DNA of 64,000 bases from positions 4,199,001 to 4,263,000 of the forward strand of contig NZ_OY771475.1 in the NCBI RefSeq assembly GCF_963674635.1, written 5' to 3'. The translations under genes were made by a program, and so were the position numbers. The notes under the pieces were generated by a model that did not search any database, was not told where the DNA came from, and saw only the letters and a list, made by a program, of their open reading frames with translations. Of this stretch, positions 26,503 through 34,479 are shown in pieces; within the stretch, counting starts at the first letter, position 1; each line of letters opens with the position of its first letter. This DNA is from Breoghania sp. (GTDB taxonomy: Bacteria > Pseudomonadota > Alphaproteobacteria > Rhizobiales > Stappiaceae).

Positions 26503-28305
26503 ATGAAAGTGGCAAGCGACAGCACCGATCCTGTGAAGCTGATCATATGGGATCTCGACGAGACCTTTTGGCAAGGTACGTTGTCCGAAGAAGGCATCGC
26601 GCCCATTGTTGCCAATATTTCAATGGTGGAGACGCTTGCGCAGCGCGGCATCATCTCGACCATCGTCTCCAAGAACGACCATGCGACGGCCGAGAAGGCG
26701 CTGCGCGATCTGGGCGTTTGGGACTACTTCGTCATGCCGCGGATTTCTTGGGCTCCGAAGGGCGAGACCATCGCCGCGCTGATCGCGGATTTCGGGCTGA
26801 GGCCCGTCAACTGCCTCTTCATAGACGATAATCCGGCCAATCTGGCGGAGGCGAAGTTCTTTAACGAAGGCTTGCAGACCGGGCTTCCGCAGGAGGTGTT
26901 GCCGGGGCTGCTCAACTTGCCGGGATTGGTCGGGAAGGACGACACTTCGCTGAGCCGACTGAACCACTACAAGCTGATCGAGAAAAAGATTGGTGCCCGG
27001 GCCGGACATGAGGCGGGGAACGAGGATTTCCTGCGCAGCTGCAATATCCGGATCTCCTTCGATCATGACATCGAGGCCAATCTGGATCGTGTTCTGGAGT
27101 TGATTGAGCGAACCAATCAACTCAATTTCACAAAGGTTCGTCTGGAGGGCTCGGGCGCGCGGTTGCAGCTTTTGGGGCTTCTCGCGCAATTCGGCATCTC
27201 TGCGGCGTGCATCCGGTGTCGAGACGATTTCGGCGATTACGGGATCGTCGGGTTCTATCTCCTGCGCAAGAACTATCTGGGGTCACAGCTTGCCCATTTC
27301 GTCTTTTCATGCCGAGTGATGAATATGGGGGTCGAGCAGTTCGTCTACGATTTCCTGGGCAGACCTGAGATCACGATCGTGGGGCCAGTTTCCGGCGACT
27401 TGTCGGCATGCCCCTCGATTGACTGGATTCAGGTCTCCGACGACACTGGGGCAGATGGAGTGGGGATTTGTGCGCAGGAAGATCGCCTCCTCCTGCTCGG
27501 TTCTTGCGAATTGCTTCAGTTAAGCGCGTTTTTCGGGCCGAATGTGGCGGAGTATGTGAATTATGCCCGCGACGATCTGATGATCCGTTCCGACTGCCCG
27601 GGGCTCATTTTGAGCGACGCGAAACAGGTGCACCGTTCGGCGATCCTCAACAATCTCCCCGTATGGCGTGAGACGGAATATCTTGCTCTACACAAGGATC
27701 TCGTTTCTGCAGATGCTCTGTTGCTGTCGCTGGGTGGGGTCCTCCTGGGTCATTATATCGAGACGGCTGACGGGCTTTTGTTGCGCCAGATAATGCCGAA
27801 CTTCGCGTGGCTTCAGACAAACCGGCCCGAGTTGTTCGAAACCGGCAAGATCCGGGAGGTGAAAATCAGCACAAAGGCGCGGGTGAAGATACTGGAGCGC
27901 ATGCTCAAGACCATCATGAAGCGCAAAAAGCAAGGCTCACCGGTCTTTCTTCTGAAACAGAACACGTTCTACAGCACCGCCCCGTTCGGTGAAGCGGGTC
28001 GCGCCGCGTATAACAGTTTCTGTGATGCCTATGCCGCGCGAAACGATCAGGTCCATGCGATCGACATCGATACTCTCATCGAGCGAGAGGATGTCGTTGC
28101 CGAAGAGCATCTCAATCGGCATGGCTACAAGAAAATTGCGGATGCGATCCGGGATCGGATATCGGATCACAAAGCCGACGGGGCGCGCTCACGGGCCGAG
28201 CATTCGGGATGGTTCCGGCGGATGGGGCTTCCTGACGCTATTTGGACGGCTGTCGGCCTCGGTGCTGGTGGACAGTCGTATCGTGTCGGCCGCGCTCGAA
28301 AATGA
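26503..28305 (+). CDS. FkbH-like HAD-IIIC protein with a C-terminal SGNH-like region
   Basis: A 600-residue protein. Residues 1-140 are a HAD-superfamily IIIC domain with the nucleophile motif DLDETFW (17-23) and LFIDDNPANL (105-114). Residues 190-290 carry the second FkbH half (NQLNFTKVR, DDFGDYGIVG, FSCRVMNMGVE). From about 325 on there is LLLGSCELLQL and a late HLNRHGYKKIADAI, which resemble blocks I and V of SGNH hydrolases. FkbH proteins attach glyceryl or related acyl units in polyketide and surface-glycan pathways. It is preceded by a relatively AT-rich promoter region, has lower GC than neighbours by eye, and its end overlaps the convergent methyltransferase gene by 68 bases. The acceptor is unknown. 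Confidence 0.8.
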   Translation: MKVASDSTDPVKLIIWDLDETFWQGTLSEEGIAPIVANISMVETLAQRGIISTIVSKNDHATAEKALRDLGVWDYFVMPRISWAPKGETIAALIADFGLRPVNCLFIDDNPANLAEAKFFNEGLQTGLPQEVLPGLLNLPGLVGKDDTSLSRLNHYKLIEKKIGARAGHEAGNEDFLRSCNIRISFDHDIEANLDRVLELIERTNQLNFTKVRLEGSGARLQLLGLLAQFGISAACIRCRDDFGDYGIVGFYLLRKNYLGSQLAHFVFSCRVMNMGVEQFVYDFLGRPEITIVGPVSGDLSACPSIDWIQVSDDTGADGVGICAQEDRLLLLGSCELLQLSAFFGPNVAEYVNYARDDLMIRSDCPGLILSDAKQVHRSAILNNLPVWRETEYLALHKDLVSADALLLSLGGVLLGHYIETADGLLLRQIMPNFAWLQTNRPELFETGKIREVKISTKARVKILERMLKTIMKRKKQGSPVFLLKQNTFYSTAPFGEAGRAAYNSFCDAYAARNDQVHAIDIDTLIEREDVVAEEHLNRHGYKKIADAIRDRISDHKADGARSRAEHSGWFRRMGLPDAIWTAVGLGAGGQSYRVGRARK

Positions 28306-28888
28306 TCATTGAATCGTAGACATGCATCGACAGGGTCGTGCGAGTGAACTCGTCTTCGGCGACCTCTTCCGTGTATCTGGCATGCAGACGGTCGATCAGC
28401 TCCTTGCTGTATTCGATGAAGGAACGTGGCTCGCGATAACCTCCGCCCAGATTGGGATTGTAGGCGAAGTTCAGGTCCTCGACGATGTAGACGCCGCGCT
28501 GGTTGGTTTTCGGGTAGAGGAAATCGAATGTTGCGCGGATGTGGCTCATCTGGTGACTGCCGTCGTCGATGACGATGTCCGGCTGGCCGAATTCAGACAC
28601 CAGCTTGCCCAGGAATCGGGTGTCGGCCTGGCTCCCGATGCGGATGAAGACCTGATCTTCTTCAAAGGCGCTGCATTCCTCGCGGATGTCGATGCCGACA
28701 ATACGCGCGTTGGGGCCGAGAAATCGTTTCCACATGGCAACGGAGCCGCCGTGGCCGCAGCCAATCTCGAAAAGCGTTACGGTCTGGTTCACGAACCGGG
28801 CAAGGTGTCTTTCGTAGATGGGAAGGTAGTGCTTCGGCTTGTGAATTAGTCGACCGGTGTTGTTCTGAAAATCAGCCCACAAGCTCAT
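28238..28888 (-). CDS. SAM-dependent methyltransferase, MycE/macrocin-like
   Basis: A 216-residue class I methyltransferase. EIGCGHGGS (41-49) binds SAM, GIDI (65-68) ends strand 2, DDGSH (108-112) and VYIVEDL (133-139) match the MycE/TylE type of sugar O-methyltransferases, which are metal-dependent. CGGAGTGG lies upstream of the ATG. It is convergent with the FkbH-like gene and their 3' ends overlap by 68 bases, so the two may be a transferred pair that modifies a surface glycan. Function in glycan decoration is inferred from family and context only. Confidence 0.78.
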   Translation of the reverse strand: MSLWADFQNNTGRLIHKPKHYLPIYERHLARFVNQTVTLFEIGCGHGGSVAMWKRFLGPNARIVGIDIREECSAFEEDQVFIRIGSQADTRFLGKLVSEFGQPDIVIDDGSHQMSHIRATFDFLYPKTNQRGVYIVEDLNFAYNPNLGGGYREPRSFIEYSKELIDRLHARYTEEVAEDEFTRTTLSMHVYDSMIIFERGRHDTTVHQHRGRQPSK

Positions 28889-29038
28889 ACGCTGCCACTC
28901 CGATGATTTGTCCTCATTTCGCAGGGTGGTATATCACAAGGTTCGCAAGATCTGTGCAGAGTTCGAGGATGTCCGTGACGGCGTCCTGCTCCGCGTTCCG
29001 CACGATGGTCGGCAGGAGACCTGCCGACCATCGCGTTG

Positions 29039-29527
29039 TCAAAGGCTGCCGACTGCGGCATGGCGGATGGAGGGCCAGGTTTCGGCTGCCTTGCTCAAGG
29101 TGCCTTCCGGGTCCTGCTTGTATTTCTCCAAGACCGCGGCGTTGACGAAGAGATAGAGCTTGCCGTCGACGATGTCGGCATAGCGCGGATCGCCGACCAG
29201 CTTCTTGCCAAGCGCGACCGCAAAGGCGCAGAAGCCGCCATACTGGGGCATGTAGCGTTGTGGTTCGGCCGCGAACTTTTCCGCGCTGATTTCGGACGAG
29301 AAATAGTAGGCCACGCCATCATGGACGACGGTGTGGGATGCAACGCCCGGGGTGGCGGCGTTCAACGTTGCAAGTGCCACGCTGTCCATGCCGTGCAGCG
29401 CAAGCGGCGCGCCGTCCAGCGTGTAGCCGTTGGTGACGTTGTACTCGTCCTCGGCAAAGGCCGGGGCGGCCGCAAGGCTTGCCAGTACGAGAACGGATGC
29501 GAGTTTGATACCGGTCTTCAAGGTCAT
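29039..29527 (-). CDS. Secreted YHS-domain protein
   Basis: A 162-residue protein with a signal peptide (MTLKTGIKLASVLVLASLAAAPAFA) and a YHS-type domain: LHGMDSVALATL, AYYFSSEISAEKFAAEPQRYMPQYGGFCAFA near residues 70-100 (in parts). YHS domains are small folds often associated with metal binding or transport; the conserved YGGFC cysteine is kept. AGAGGA precedes the ATG. It is downstream of the cysteine hydrolase gene (29760) on the same strand, separated by a structured terminator, so it is probably a separate unit. Confidence 0.8.
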   Translation of the reverse strand: MTLKTGIKLASVLVLASLAAAPAFAEDEYNVTNGYTLDGAPLALHGMDSVALATLNAATPGVASHTVVHDGVAYYFSSEISAEKFAAEPQRYMPQYGGFCAFAVALGKKLVGDPRYADIVDGKLYLFVNAAVLEKYKQDPEGTLSKAAETWPSIRHAAVGSL

Positions 29528-29641
29528 GTCAGGGTCCTCTTTCAGGTTTTAGCAGGTGGCCCGTTTCGGTGTGGGCCGTTGGTCGATCATGGCGGTGGCC
29601 CGCAGGCGCACCGACACAGGCTCAGCGTGGAAAAAAAAGGG

Positions 29642-29734
29642 GGCCAACCACAGGATTTCAGCCGGGAGGGTCGCGACCCGAGGCGGGGGCCTCCTGCGGC
29701 GTGCAAGGTCGCAGGCCTTATCCTGTGGTTGGCC
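29642..29734 (-). terminator. Large branched stem-loop terminator
   Basis: A perfect 15-base inverted repeat (29642-29656 with 29720-29734, GGCCAACCACAGGAT) encloses 63 bases that can form two more hairpins (GGCCTGCG/CGCAGG-GGCC and GGGTCGCGACCC). On the minus strand eight T follow a short C-run. It lies 26 bases past the cysteine hydrolase stop. Normal terminators are much smaller, so an additional RNA role is possible. Confidence 0.75.
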
Positions 29735-29759
29735 GGGGGCGCCGGGAAAGCGCCGGGGG

Positions 29760-30611
29760 TCACATGCCGTGGGCAGCCTCGATGGCGCGCACGGTGTTTT
29801 CGGTGTTGTCGATTGCGCTGGCGATCATGCGGAAATTCGTCAGCGACGCGGCATAGCCGTCATAATGCTCGGTGATCGCACCGGCGGTGGCGTCGGTCAC
29901 CACCATGACTTCGAAGCCCGCCTCGATCAGGGACCGCATGTGCGATTCCGTGCAGAGATTTGAGGACATGCCGCCCAGGATCACCTTGTCGATCCCGGCC
30001 TTGCGCAGCTGCAGCGCCAGATCGTTGCTGTCGGGGCCGTAGATCTTGTGCGGGCTTGTCACCACGGTCTTGCCGTCGTTGATGTAGGGCTTGTAGCGCT
30101 CCAGCCAGTCCGCACCCGATCCTTCGAAGCCTTCAAGGCTCAGCGCGTCCGGGCGGTCGAACATGCCGATACTGTGCATCAGGCGCTCAAGTGCGCCCTC
30201 GAAGTGCCACTTGTGATCGTGCTCGTAGTAATAGTGCGGCGAGACGAAGACCGGCATGTCGGTACGCTTGGCGACATCGAAGAGCGCGGCGAGATTGTCG
30301 ACCGTGCCGTTTGAGGTGATGCTCTGACCGACGACGCCCCAGGTCACGCCTTTGGGGGACAGGAAGTCGTTTTGCGGGTCGGTGATGACGAGTGCCGTGT
30401 TGCCGCGGGTGATCTCGAAGCCCGGCATCGGCAGGCCGTCATTGATCGGCGGCATGGTTGCGGTTGCGGCACGCGCCTCCTTGTCCTGCGCAGGAGCCTG
30501 GCTGGCTCCAAGGCCCAGGATGAGCGCGCCGGCGACGATGGTCAGTCCCGCGCCGAGCCCGGCGCCGGCGACCGTCATGCTGATCTTGAGAGCCTGCTGT
30601 TTCAGTCCCAT
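29760..30611 (-). CDS. Membrane-anchored isochorismatase-like cysteine hydrolase
   Basis: A 283-residue protein. Residues 8-38 form a hydrophobic N-terminal anchor or signal, then an isochorismatase/nicotinamidase fold. The triad is readable: D in TDPQNDF near residue 77, K in PHKIYG, and C in GGMSSNLCTESH. This is the cysteine-hydrolase form, which cleaves amides such as nicotinamide or carbamoyl compounds. Export of this normally cytoplasmic fold is uncommon. GAGGA precedes the ATG. It is divergent from an AraC-type gene (30861) across 249 bases, its likely regulator. Confidence 0.85.
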   Translation of the reverse strand: MGLKQQALKISMTVAGAGLGAGLTIVAGALILGLGASQAPAQDKEARAATATMPPINDGLPMPGFEITRGNTALVITDPQNDFLSPKGVTWGVVGQSITSNGTVDNLAALFDVAKRTDMPVFVSPHYYYEHDHKWHFEGALERLMHSIGMFDRPDALSLEGFEGSGADWLERYKPYINDGKTVVTSPHKIYGPDSNDLALQLRKAGIDKVILGGMSSNLCTESHMRSLIEAGFEVMVVTDATAGAITEHYDGYAASLTNFRMIASAIDNTENTVRAIEAAHGM

Positions 30612-30860
30612 GGTGATTTTCCTCGTTTCGCGCCATTCAGGCGGATTTCACTGTGGCTTTGCCTGGAGAGCCCGTGTGACCGGTGATCCGCTCCGTTTGT
30701 TTCTGAACGAGACCTGGATACTGCGAGGCGCGGCATGTGGTATTGACCGCCGCTGACAAGGGCTTGACGCTGCGTGACAAAGCGGGGCTCAATGCTCACA
30801 GTCGCGTGAGTGGGCATGCGGCGATTGCGATTCCATCGCTTTTTCGGGGGGGAAGCGGAT

Positions 30861-31883
30861 GTGACGGATATCTCCGCGATGTTCGTGCGCAAGCAGATCG
30901 ATGTGGCGCATAATCTGCCGGACAAAGCGGCGCTTTATGCGTCTGTCGGCCTGACGGAGGAGGAAGCCAGACTTCCGGATATGCGTGTGCGTGCGGAAGA
31001 TTATTTTCAGCTGTTGGAGATCATCGCCGAGAGCGAATGGCCCGAGCTGCGCTTTCACATGCGGGTCTGCGCGAATATGCGGTGCGAGGAGTTCGGCGCG
31101 GTCGGGCTGGCGCTGAAATCCGCGCCGACGCTTCGGCACGGGTTCAAGCGCATGGGGCGCTATGCGCGCCTCTACAACAAGGCATCCGACTTCTCAGTCG
31201 AGGAAAACGAAGACATCTATTGCTGGACGCATCGTCGTCCGGAGCCGGTCCGGCTGGGGAACTTCCTGTCGAACGAAGCGGCGCTTGCGACGTTCCTCAC
31301 GCTTTGCCGGGAGGCGAGCGGCTCTGACCTGACACCTGTGCTGGTTGAGTTCGCGCATCGGCGCGAGGGAGGGACTGCCAGTCTTGCCGAACATTTCGGC
31401 ATAGAGCCGGAGTTTGGTGCCGAGGTCGACAAGATGCAGTTCTCGCTTGAGGACGTCGATCGGCCCAATCCGGTGGGCGATGCCGGGATCTGGAAATTCT
31501 TCTCCGATCATCTGGAGCAGATGTTGCCGCCCTCGGTCACGGAGCAGGACCGGCTGGCGAGGCAGGTGATCGAGGAGATCGCCTCGATGCTCAGCGACGG
31601 GGTGCCGCAACTTGCCGATGTCGCAGCGCGCCTCGGCATGGGAACCCGCACCTTGCAGCGTCGGTTGGCCGAAGGAGGGCGCAACTATCTGAAGCTGGTC
31701 AGTGTGGCGCAGCGCGAATTGGCGCAGGAACTGGTGAAGGAAACCGGCTATTCCCTCTCCGAGATCGCCTTCCTCACCGGGTTTTCCGAACAGAGCGCCT
31801 TCACGCGCGCCTTCAAGAGGTGGGAAGGGCTGACGCCGGGCGCATTCCGGCAGGAACAACGCACCTCCATCCATGCAGGATAA
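30861..31883 (+). CDS. AraC-family transcriptional regulator
   Basis: A 340-residue regulator from the GTG at 30861, which has a G-run and GGAAG 7 bases upstream; an ATG at 30810 would add 17 residues. The N-terminal 200 residues match the Arabinose_bd-type sensor domain of OruR/ArgR-like AraC proteins (FGAVGLALKSAPTLRHGF). The C-terminal double HTH includes VAARLGMGTRTLQRRLAEGG and IAFLTGFSEQSAFTRAFKRW (each in part). It is divergent from the cysteine hydrolase gene and probably activates it. Confidence 0.9.
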   Translation: MTDISAMFVRKQIDVAHNLPDKAALYASVGLTEEEARLPDMRVRAEDYFQLLEIIAESEWPELRFHMRVCANMRCEEFGAVGLALKSAPTLRHGFKRMGRYARLYNKASDFSVEENEDIYCWTHRRPEPVRLGNFLSNEAALATFLTLCREASGSDLTPVLVEFAHRREGGTASLAEHFGIEPEFGAEVDKMQFSLEDVDRPNPVGDAGIWKFFSDHLEQMLPPSVTEQDRLARQVIEEIASMLSDGVPQLADVAARLGMGTRTLQRRLAEGGRNYLKLVSVAQRELAQELVKETGYSLSEIAFLTGFSEQSAFTRAFKRWEGLTPGAFRQEQRTSIHAG

Positions 31884-32264
31884 ACGGCCCCTGGGCCGTG
31901 CTCCGAGGTGCCGCGCCTCTGTGCCAATTCCCAGGCATGGTTTCGGGGCGGATTCGATGGCGGGTTACCCCGTCACCTTGAGGCTGGCTTTTCCCGGATC
32001 GTCCCTTAAGGAGCCGAATCCCACGGCCGCCTTCATCTTGCGTATGATCTGAGAGGCGGAGGGACGGTTTTCCCCATGCGGAGGTTTGCTCGCATGTTGG
32101 CGACGGAAATCCCGCATGTCTGAGGGGCCCCTTGAAGAAATCGCATGTCGCTGCGATCCGATATCGTGCGACATATTGCCTTTCATGGGACTGGCCCTTT
32201 AGCGCGGTGTTCGCCGGGTCTAGCGTTTTCCGTTCGGATTTCTTTAGCGACAAGAGGTGCTTGC
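31884..32264. other. Gene-free region upstream of the bacterioferritin gene
   Basis: 380 bases between two plus-strand genes. Small open frames on either strand (for example 31965-32186 minus) lack ribosome sites and domain signals. I see no iron-box palindrome that I would trust. It presumably holds the bacterioferritin promoter. Confidence 0.45.
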
Positions 32265-32756
32265 ATGTCGAATGACACAACAATCAAAAACCTGAACAAG
32301 GCGCTGCAAATGGAGATGGCCGCAGCGCATCAGTATCAGCTCAATGCTCAAAGGCTTGACGACTGGGGCCTTTCGAAACTTGCGGCGCAGATGCGGGAAG
32401 AGATGCAAGAGGAATGGGGACATTCCGATCGCTTTATTGCACGGGTCCTCTTCCTCAAAGGCGTTCCGGAGATCGCCTTCGAAAAGACACCTGTGCTTCA
32501 CGACAGTCTGGTGGACCTGCTCAAGGCAGATCTGGCCGATGAGGAGAACGCAATCGCGGTCTACACCAAGGCTGCGCGGGAAGCTTATGAGGTCGGCGAT
32601 ATCGGCACCAAGGCCCTGTTTGAAGAGATCGTCCTCGACGAGGAAGGGCACAAGGCCTGGCTTGAGCTTCAGCTCGATCTGATCGAACGTCTCGGTGAGA
32701 AGACCTACAGCTCGAAGCTGGTTACCATCGGTGGCGATGCCGAGGAAACGGACTGA
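32265..32756 (+). CDS. bfr: Bacterioferritin-like ferritin without the heme methionine
   Basis: A 163-residue four-helix ferritin. Aligned by eye with E. coli Bfr, the ferroxidase ligands are kept: E17, E50, H53, E93, E126 and H129. The heme-binding methionine (M52 in E. coli) is W51 here (EEWGHSD), so the heme site is probably lost. It would store iron as ferric mineral in a 24-mer in the cytoplasm or protect DNA from peroxide. The ATG at 32265 has AGAGG upstream; the open frame runs back to 32145 but the family starts here. A shared terminator separates it from the convergent tonB gene. Confidence 0.9.
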   Translation: MSNDTTIKNLNKALQMEMAAAHQYQLNAQRLDDWGLSKLAAQMREEMQEEWGHSDRFIARVLFLKGVPEIAFEKTPVLHDSLVDLLKADLADEENAIAVYTKAAREAYEVGDIGTKALFEEIVLDEEGHKAWLELQLDLIERLGEKTYSSKLVTIGGDAEETD

Positions 32757-32826
32757 CATCCGCTCGGTTCATGCGGCTCAAGGGGCTCCCTCGAAAGCAT
32801 GAAATCTGATCTTGTCTGTCTGAAAA

Positions 32827-32862
32827 CGGCGTCCGGTCGGCTTTCGCGCCGACCGGACGCCG
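32827..32862. terminator. Bidirectional terminator between bfr and tonB
   Basis: A perfect 15-base stem CGGCGTCCGGTCGGC with a 6-base loop lies between the convergent ends. On the minus strand TTTTCAG follows; on the plus strand the T-tract is poor, so it favours termination of the TonB operon. Confidence 0.8.
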
Positions 32863-32933
32863 CTTGAACGATTACCTTGGATCGGGAGGCAGCTCCCGGC
32901 CTGTTTGAGACAACCCTTGCCCCGGCCGCGGCA

Positions 32934-33443
32934 CTAGAGCCCGTATTGATATTTCACGCGAAGCCGGATGCGGAGCGGCCCGGAGCCGAGCAAGGGGGGG
33001 CGGGGAACGGCTCCGCTGGCAGACAGCACCGCGCGTTGCGCGTCCCGGTCCAGCGCCGGGTTGCCGGAACTTTGCAGAAGCTGCACATCGGCGAAGTTGC
33101 CGCTTCCGTCGATTGTCAGGGCAAAGCCCACATTGCCGATGCCGGAGCTGCCGACCGCCGTCATGCGTCGGGCGTGGATGGCATCGGAAACGGCTTCCAG
33201 ATAGGCGGCGAGCACCTTGCGGCGACGGTCGGCCCGGGTCTCCCGGCTTTCCTGCGGTGGTCCCGCCTCCTCAAGCGTCAAGGGCGCGGCCAGGGCAATG
33301 GCGGCATCGGGAGGGGCGAAATCGACGACGATCGTGTCGCTTGAACCGGTCTCAAGCGATGGGGGCGCAATGCCCTTGAGGAACAGCCAGTGAAGGGCGA
33401 GCGAAATGGCGATCGCCGCAGCGATGCGTTCGCCATCCGTCAT
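32934..33443 (-). CDS. Short TonB-like energy transducer
   Basis: A 169-residue protein with one N-terminal membrane helix (residues 7-25) that keeps the TonB SxxxH pattern as S14 and H18, a short proline-containing periplasmic linker, and a TonB/TolA C-terminal fold (GNVGFALTIDGSGNFADVQLLQSSG). TonB is normally about 240 residues; this one has a reduced linker, so reach across the periplasm may be limited. Last gene of the minus-strand cluster, overlapping exbD in an ATGA. No TonB-dependent receptor gene is in the window. Confidence 0.82.
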   Translation of the reverse strand: MTDGERIAAAIAISLALHWLFLKGIAPPSLETGSSDTIVVDFAPPDAAIALAAPLTLEEAGPPQESRETRADRRRKVLAAYLEAVSDAIHARRMTAVGSSGIGNVGFALTIDGSGNFADVQLLQSSGNPALDRDAQRAVLSASGAVPRPPLLGSGPLRIRLRVKYQYGL

Positions 33444-33871
33444 GGCTGCATCTCCGGCAATCTGGCTGCGGCCTGGGCGGGACGGGTGGCGATCACGAGA
33501 TGATCTCCCCCATTGTCGCGGATCGTCCCGATCGCGCTCAGGAACATGCCGACCGAGGCATTCTTGTCGGCCTTGAGCACGATCTGCATGCCTCCCGGCG
33601 TCTCTTTGGCCAGACGCACCTTGAAGCCCAGTTCGCGCATATCCACCGCTTCGCTATCTGCCATGAGTTGGCCGTCGGCGGAGAGCACCACTTCCAGGGA
33701 GCGCCCGGCAAAGGTGCGCGCCTGTTTCGAATTGGGCAGGTTCATCTCCACGCCGTGTGTGGTGAAGGCGGCGGCAATGACGAAGAAGATCAGCAGAATG
33801 AAGACGACGTCCAGGATCGGCGTGACGTCGGGGATCCCAGCCTGCCGGTCCTTGCGTTTCAGCTCGATCAT
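33440..33871 (-). CDS. exbD: Biopolymer transport protein ExbD
   Basis: A 143-residue ExbD/TolR protein. The single helix PILDVVFILLIFFVIAAAF carries the essential aspartate just at its start (LD, near residue 23), and the periplasmic domain follows. With ExbB it turns proton flow into movement of the TonB partner. Start and stop overlap the neighbouring genes by ATGA on both sides. Confidence 0.93.
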   Translation of the reverse strand: MIELKRKDRQAGIPDVTPILDVVFILLIFFVIAAAFTTHGVEMNLPNSKQARTFAGRSLEVVLSADGQLMADSEAVDMRELGFKVRLAKETPGGMQIVLKADKNASVGMFLSAIGTIRDNGGDHLVIATRPAQAAARLPEMQP

Positions 33872-34479
33872 GCCGCTCGTTCCCCGGGCGAGCCCTCGGC
33901 CATCAGCACGCGATTGGCGAGGCGGGCGAGGGCGAAGTTTACATGCTCCTCCCGGCGCAGGAAGCCGCCATGGGCGATGACGGCGGGAATGGCGATCACG
34001 AGCCCGGTCGCCGTCGTCAACAGAGCCTGCCAGATGCCGTCGGCCAGCATGGTCATGTCGATGGCGCCGCTTGCGGCGGAGAGCCGCGAGAAGGTCTGGA
34101 TCATGCCGATCACCGTACCGAGAAGACCGAGCAGAGGCGCCACGCGCGCCGCCATGCCGAGAACCCCGACGCGCCGGTCAAGCCCGCGGATGATCTCCTC
34201 GATCGCGATGGTCGCCAGTCCTTCCCGCGTTGCCTTCGCCCCTTTGGCAAACAGGGCCTCAAGAAGGGGGCGAAGGGTCGGGCGCAGTTCAATCGCGGTT
34301 GCAAGCGTCTCTTGGGTGGCCTCGCCGCGTCCGGCCGCGATGAGCCGGGCTTCCAGGTCCGGATCGACCAGCGGCTGTGTGGTGAACACCAGAAGCCTGT
34401 CGAGAATGACCGCGATGACCAGGACGGAAATCGCGATCAGCGGCCACATGACGAAGCCGCCCTCTTCAATGAGTTGCAT
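33868..34479 (-). CDS. exbB: Biopolymer transport protein ExbB (MotA/TolQ/ExbB family)
   Basis: A 203-residue proton-channel subunit with three membrane segments: FVMWPLIAISVLVIAVIL near residues 9-26, VAPLLGLLGTVIGMIQTF near 112-129, and a third near 147-167 (LLTTATGLVIAIPAVIAHG). The GTVxGMI motif is diagnostic. Its start overlaps the CobW-like gene by 14 bases, so the metallochaperone and the Ton motor are made from one message. Confidence 0.94.
   Translation of the reverse strand: MQLIEEGGFVMWPLIAISVLVIAVILDRLLVFTTQPLVDPDLEARLIAAGRGEATQETLATAIELRPTLRPLLEALFAKGAKATREGLATIAIEEIIRGLDRRVGVLGMAARVAPLLGLLGTVIGMIQTFSRLSAASGAIDMTMLADGIWQALLTTATGLVIAIPAVIAHGGFLRREEHVNFALARLANRVLMAEGSPGERAA

Noticed and set aside
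31965..32186. 73-codon minus-strand frame before bfr
   Set aside because: No ribosome site or homology signals; lies in a promoter-like gap.
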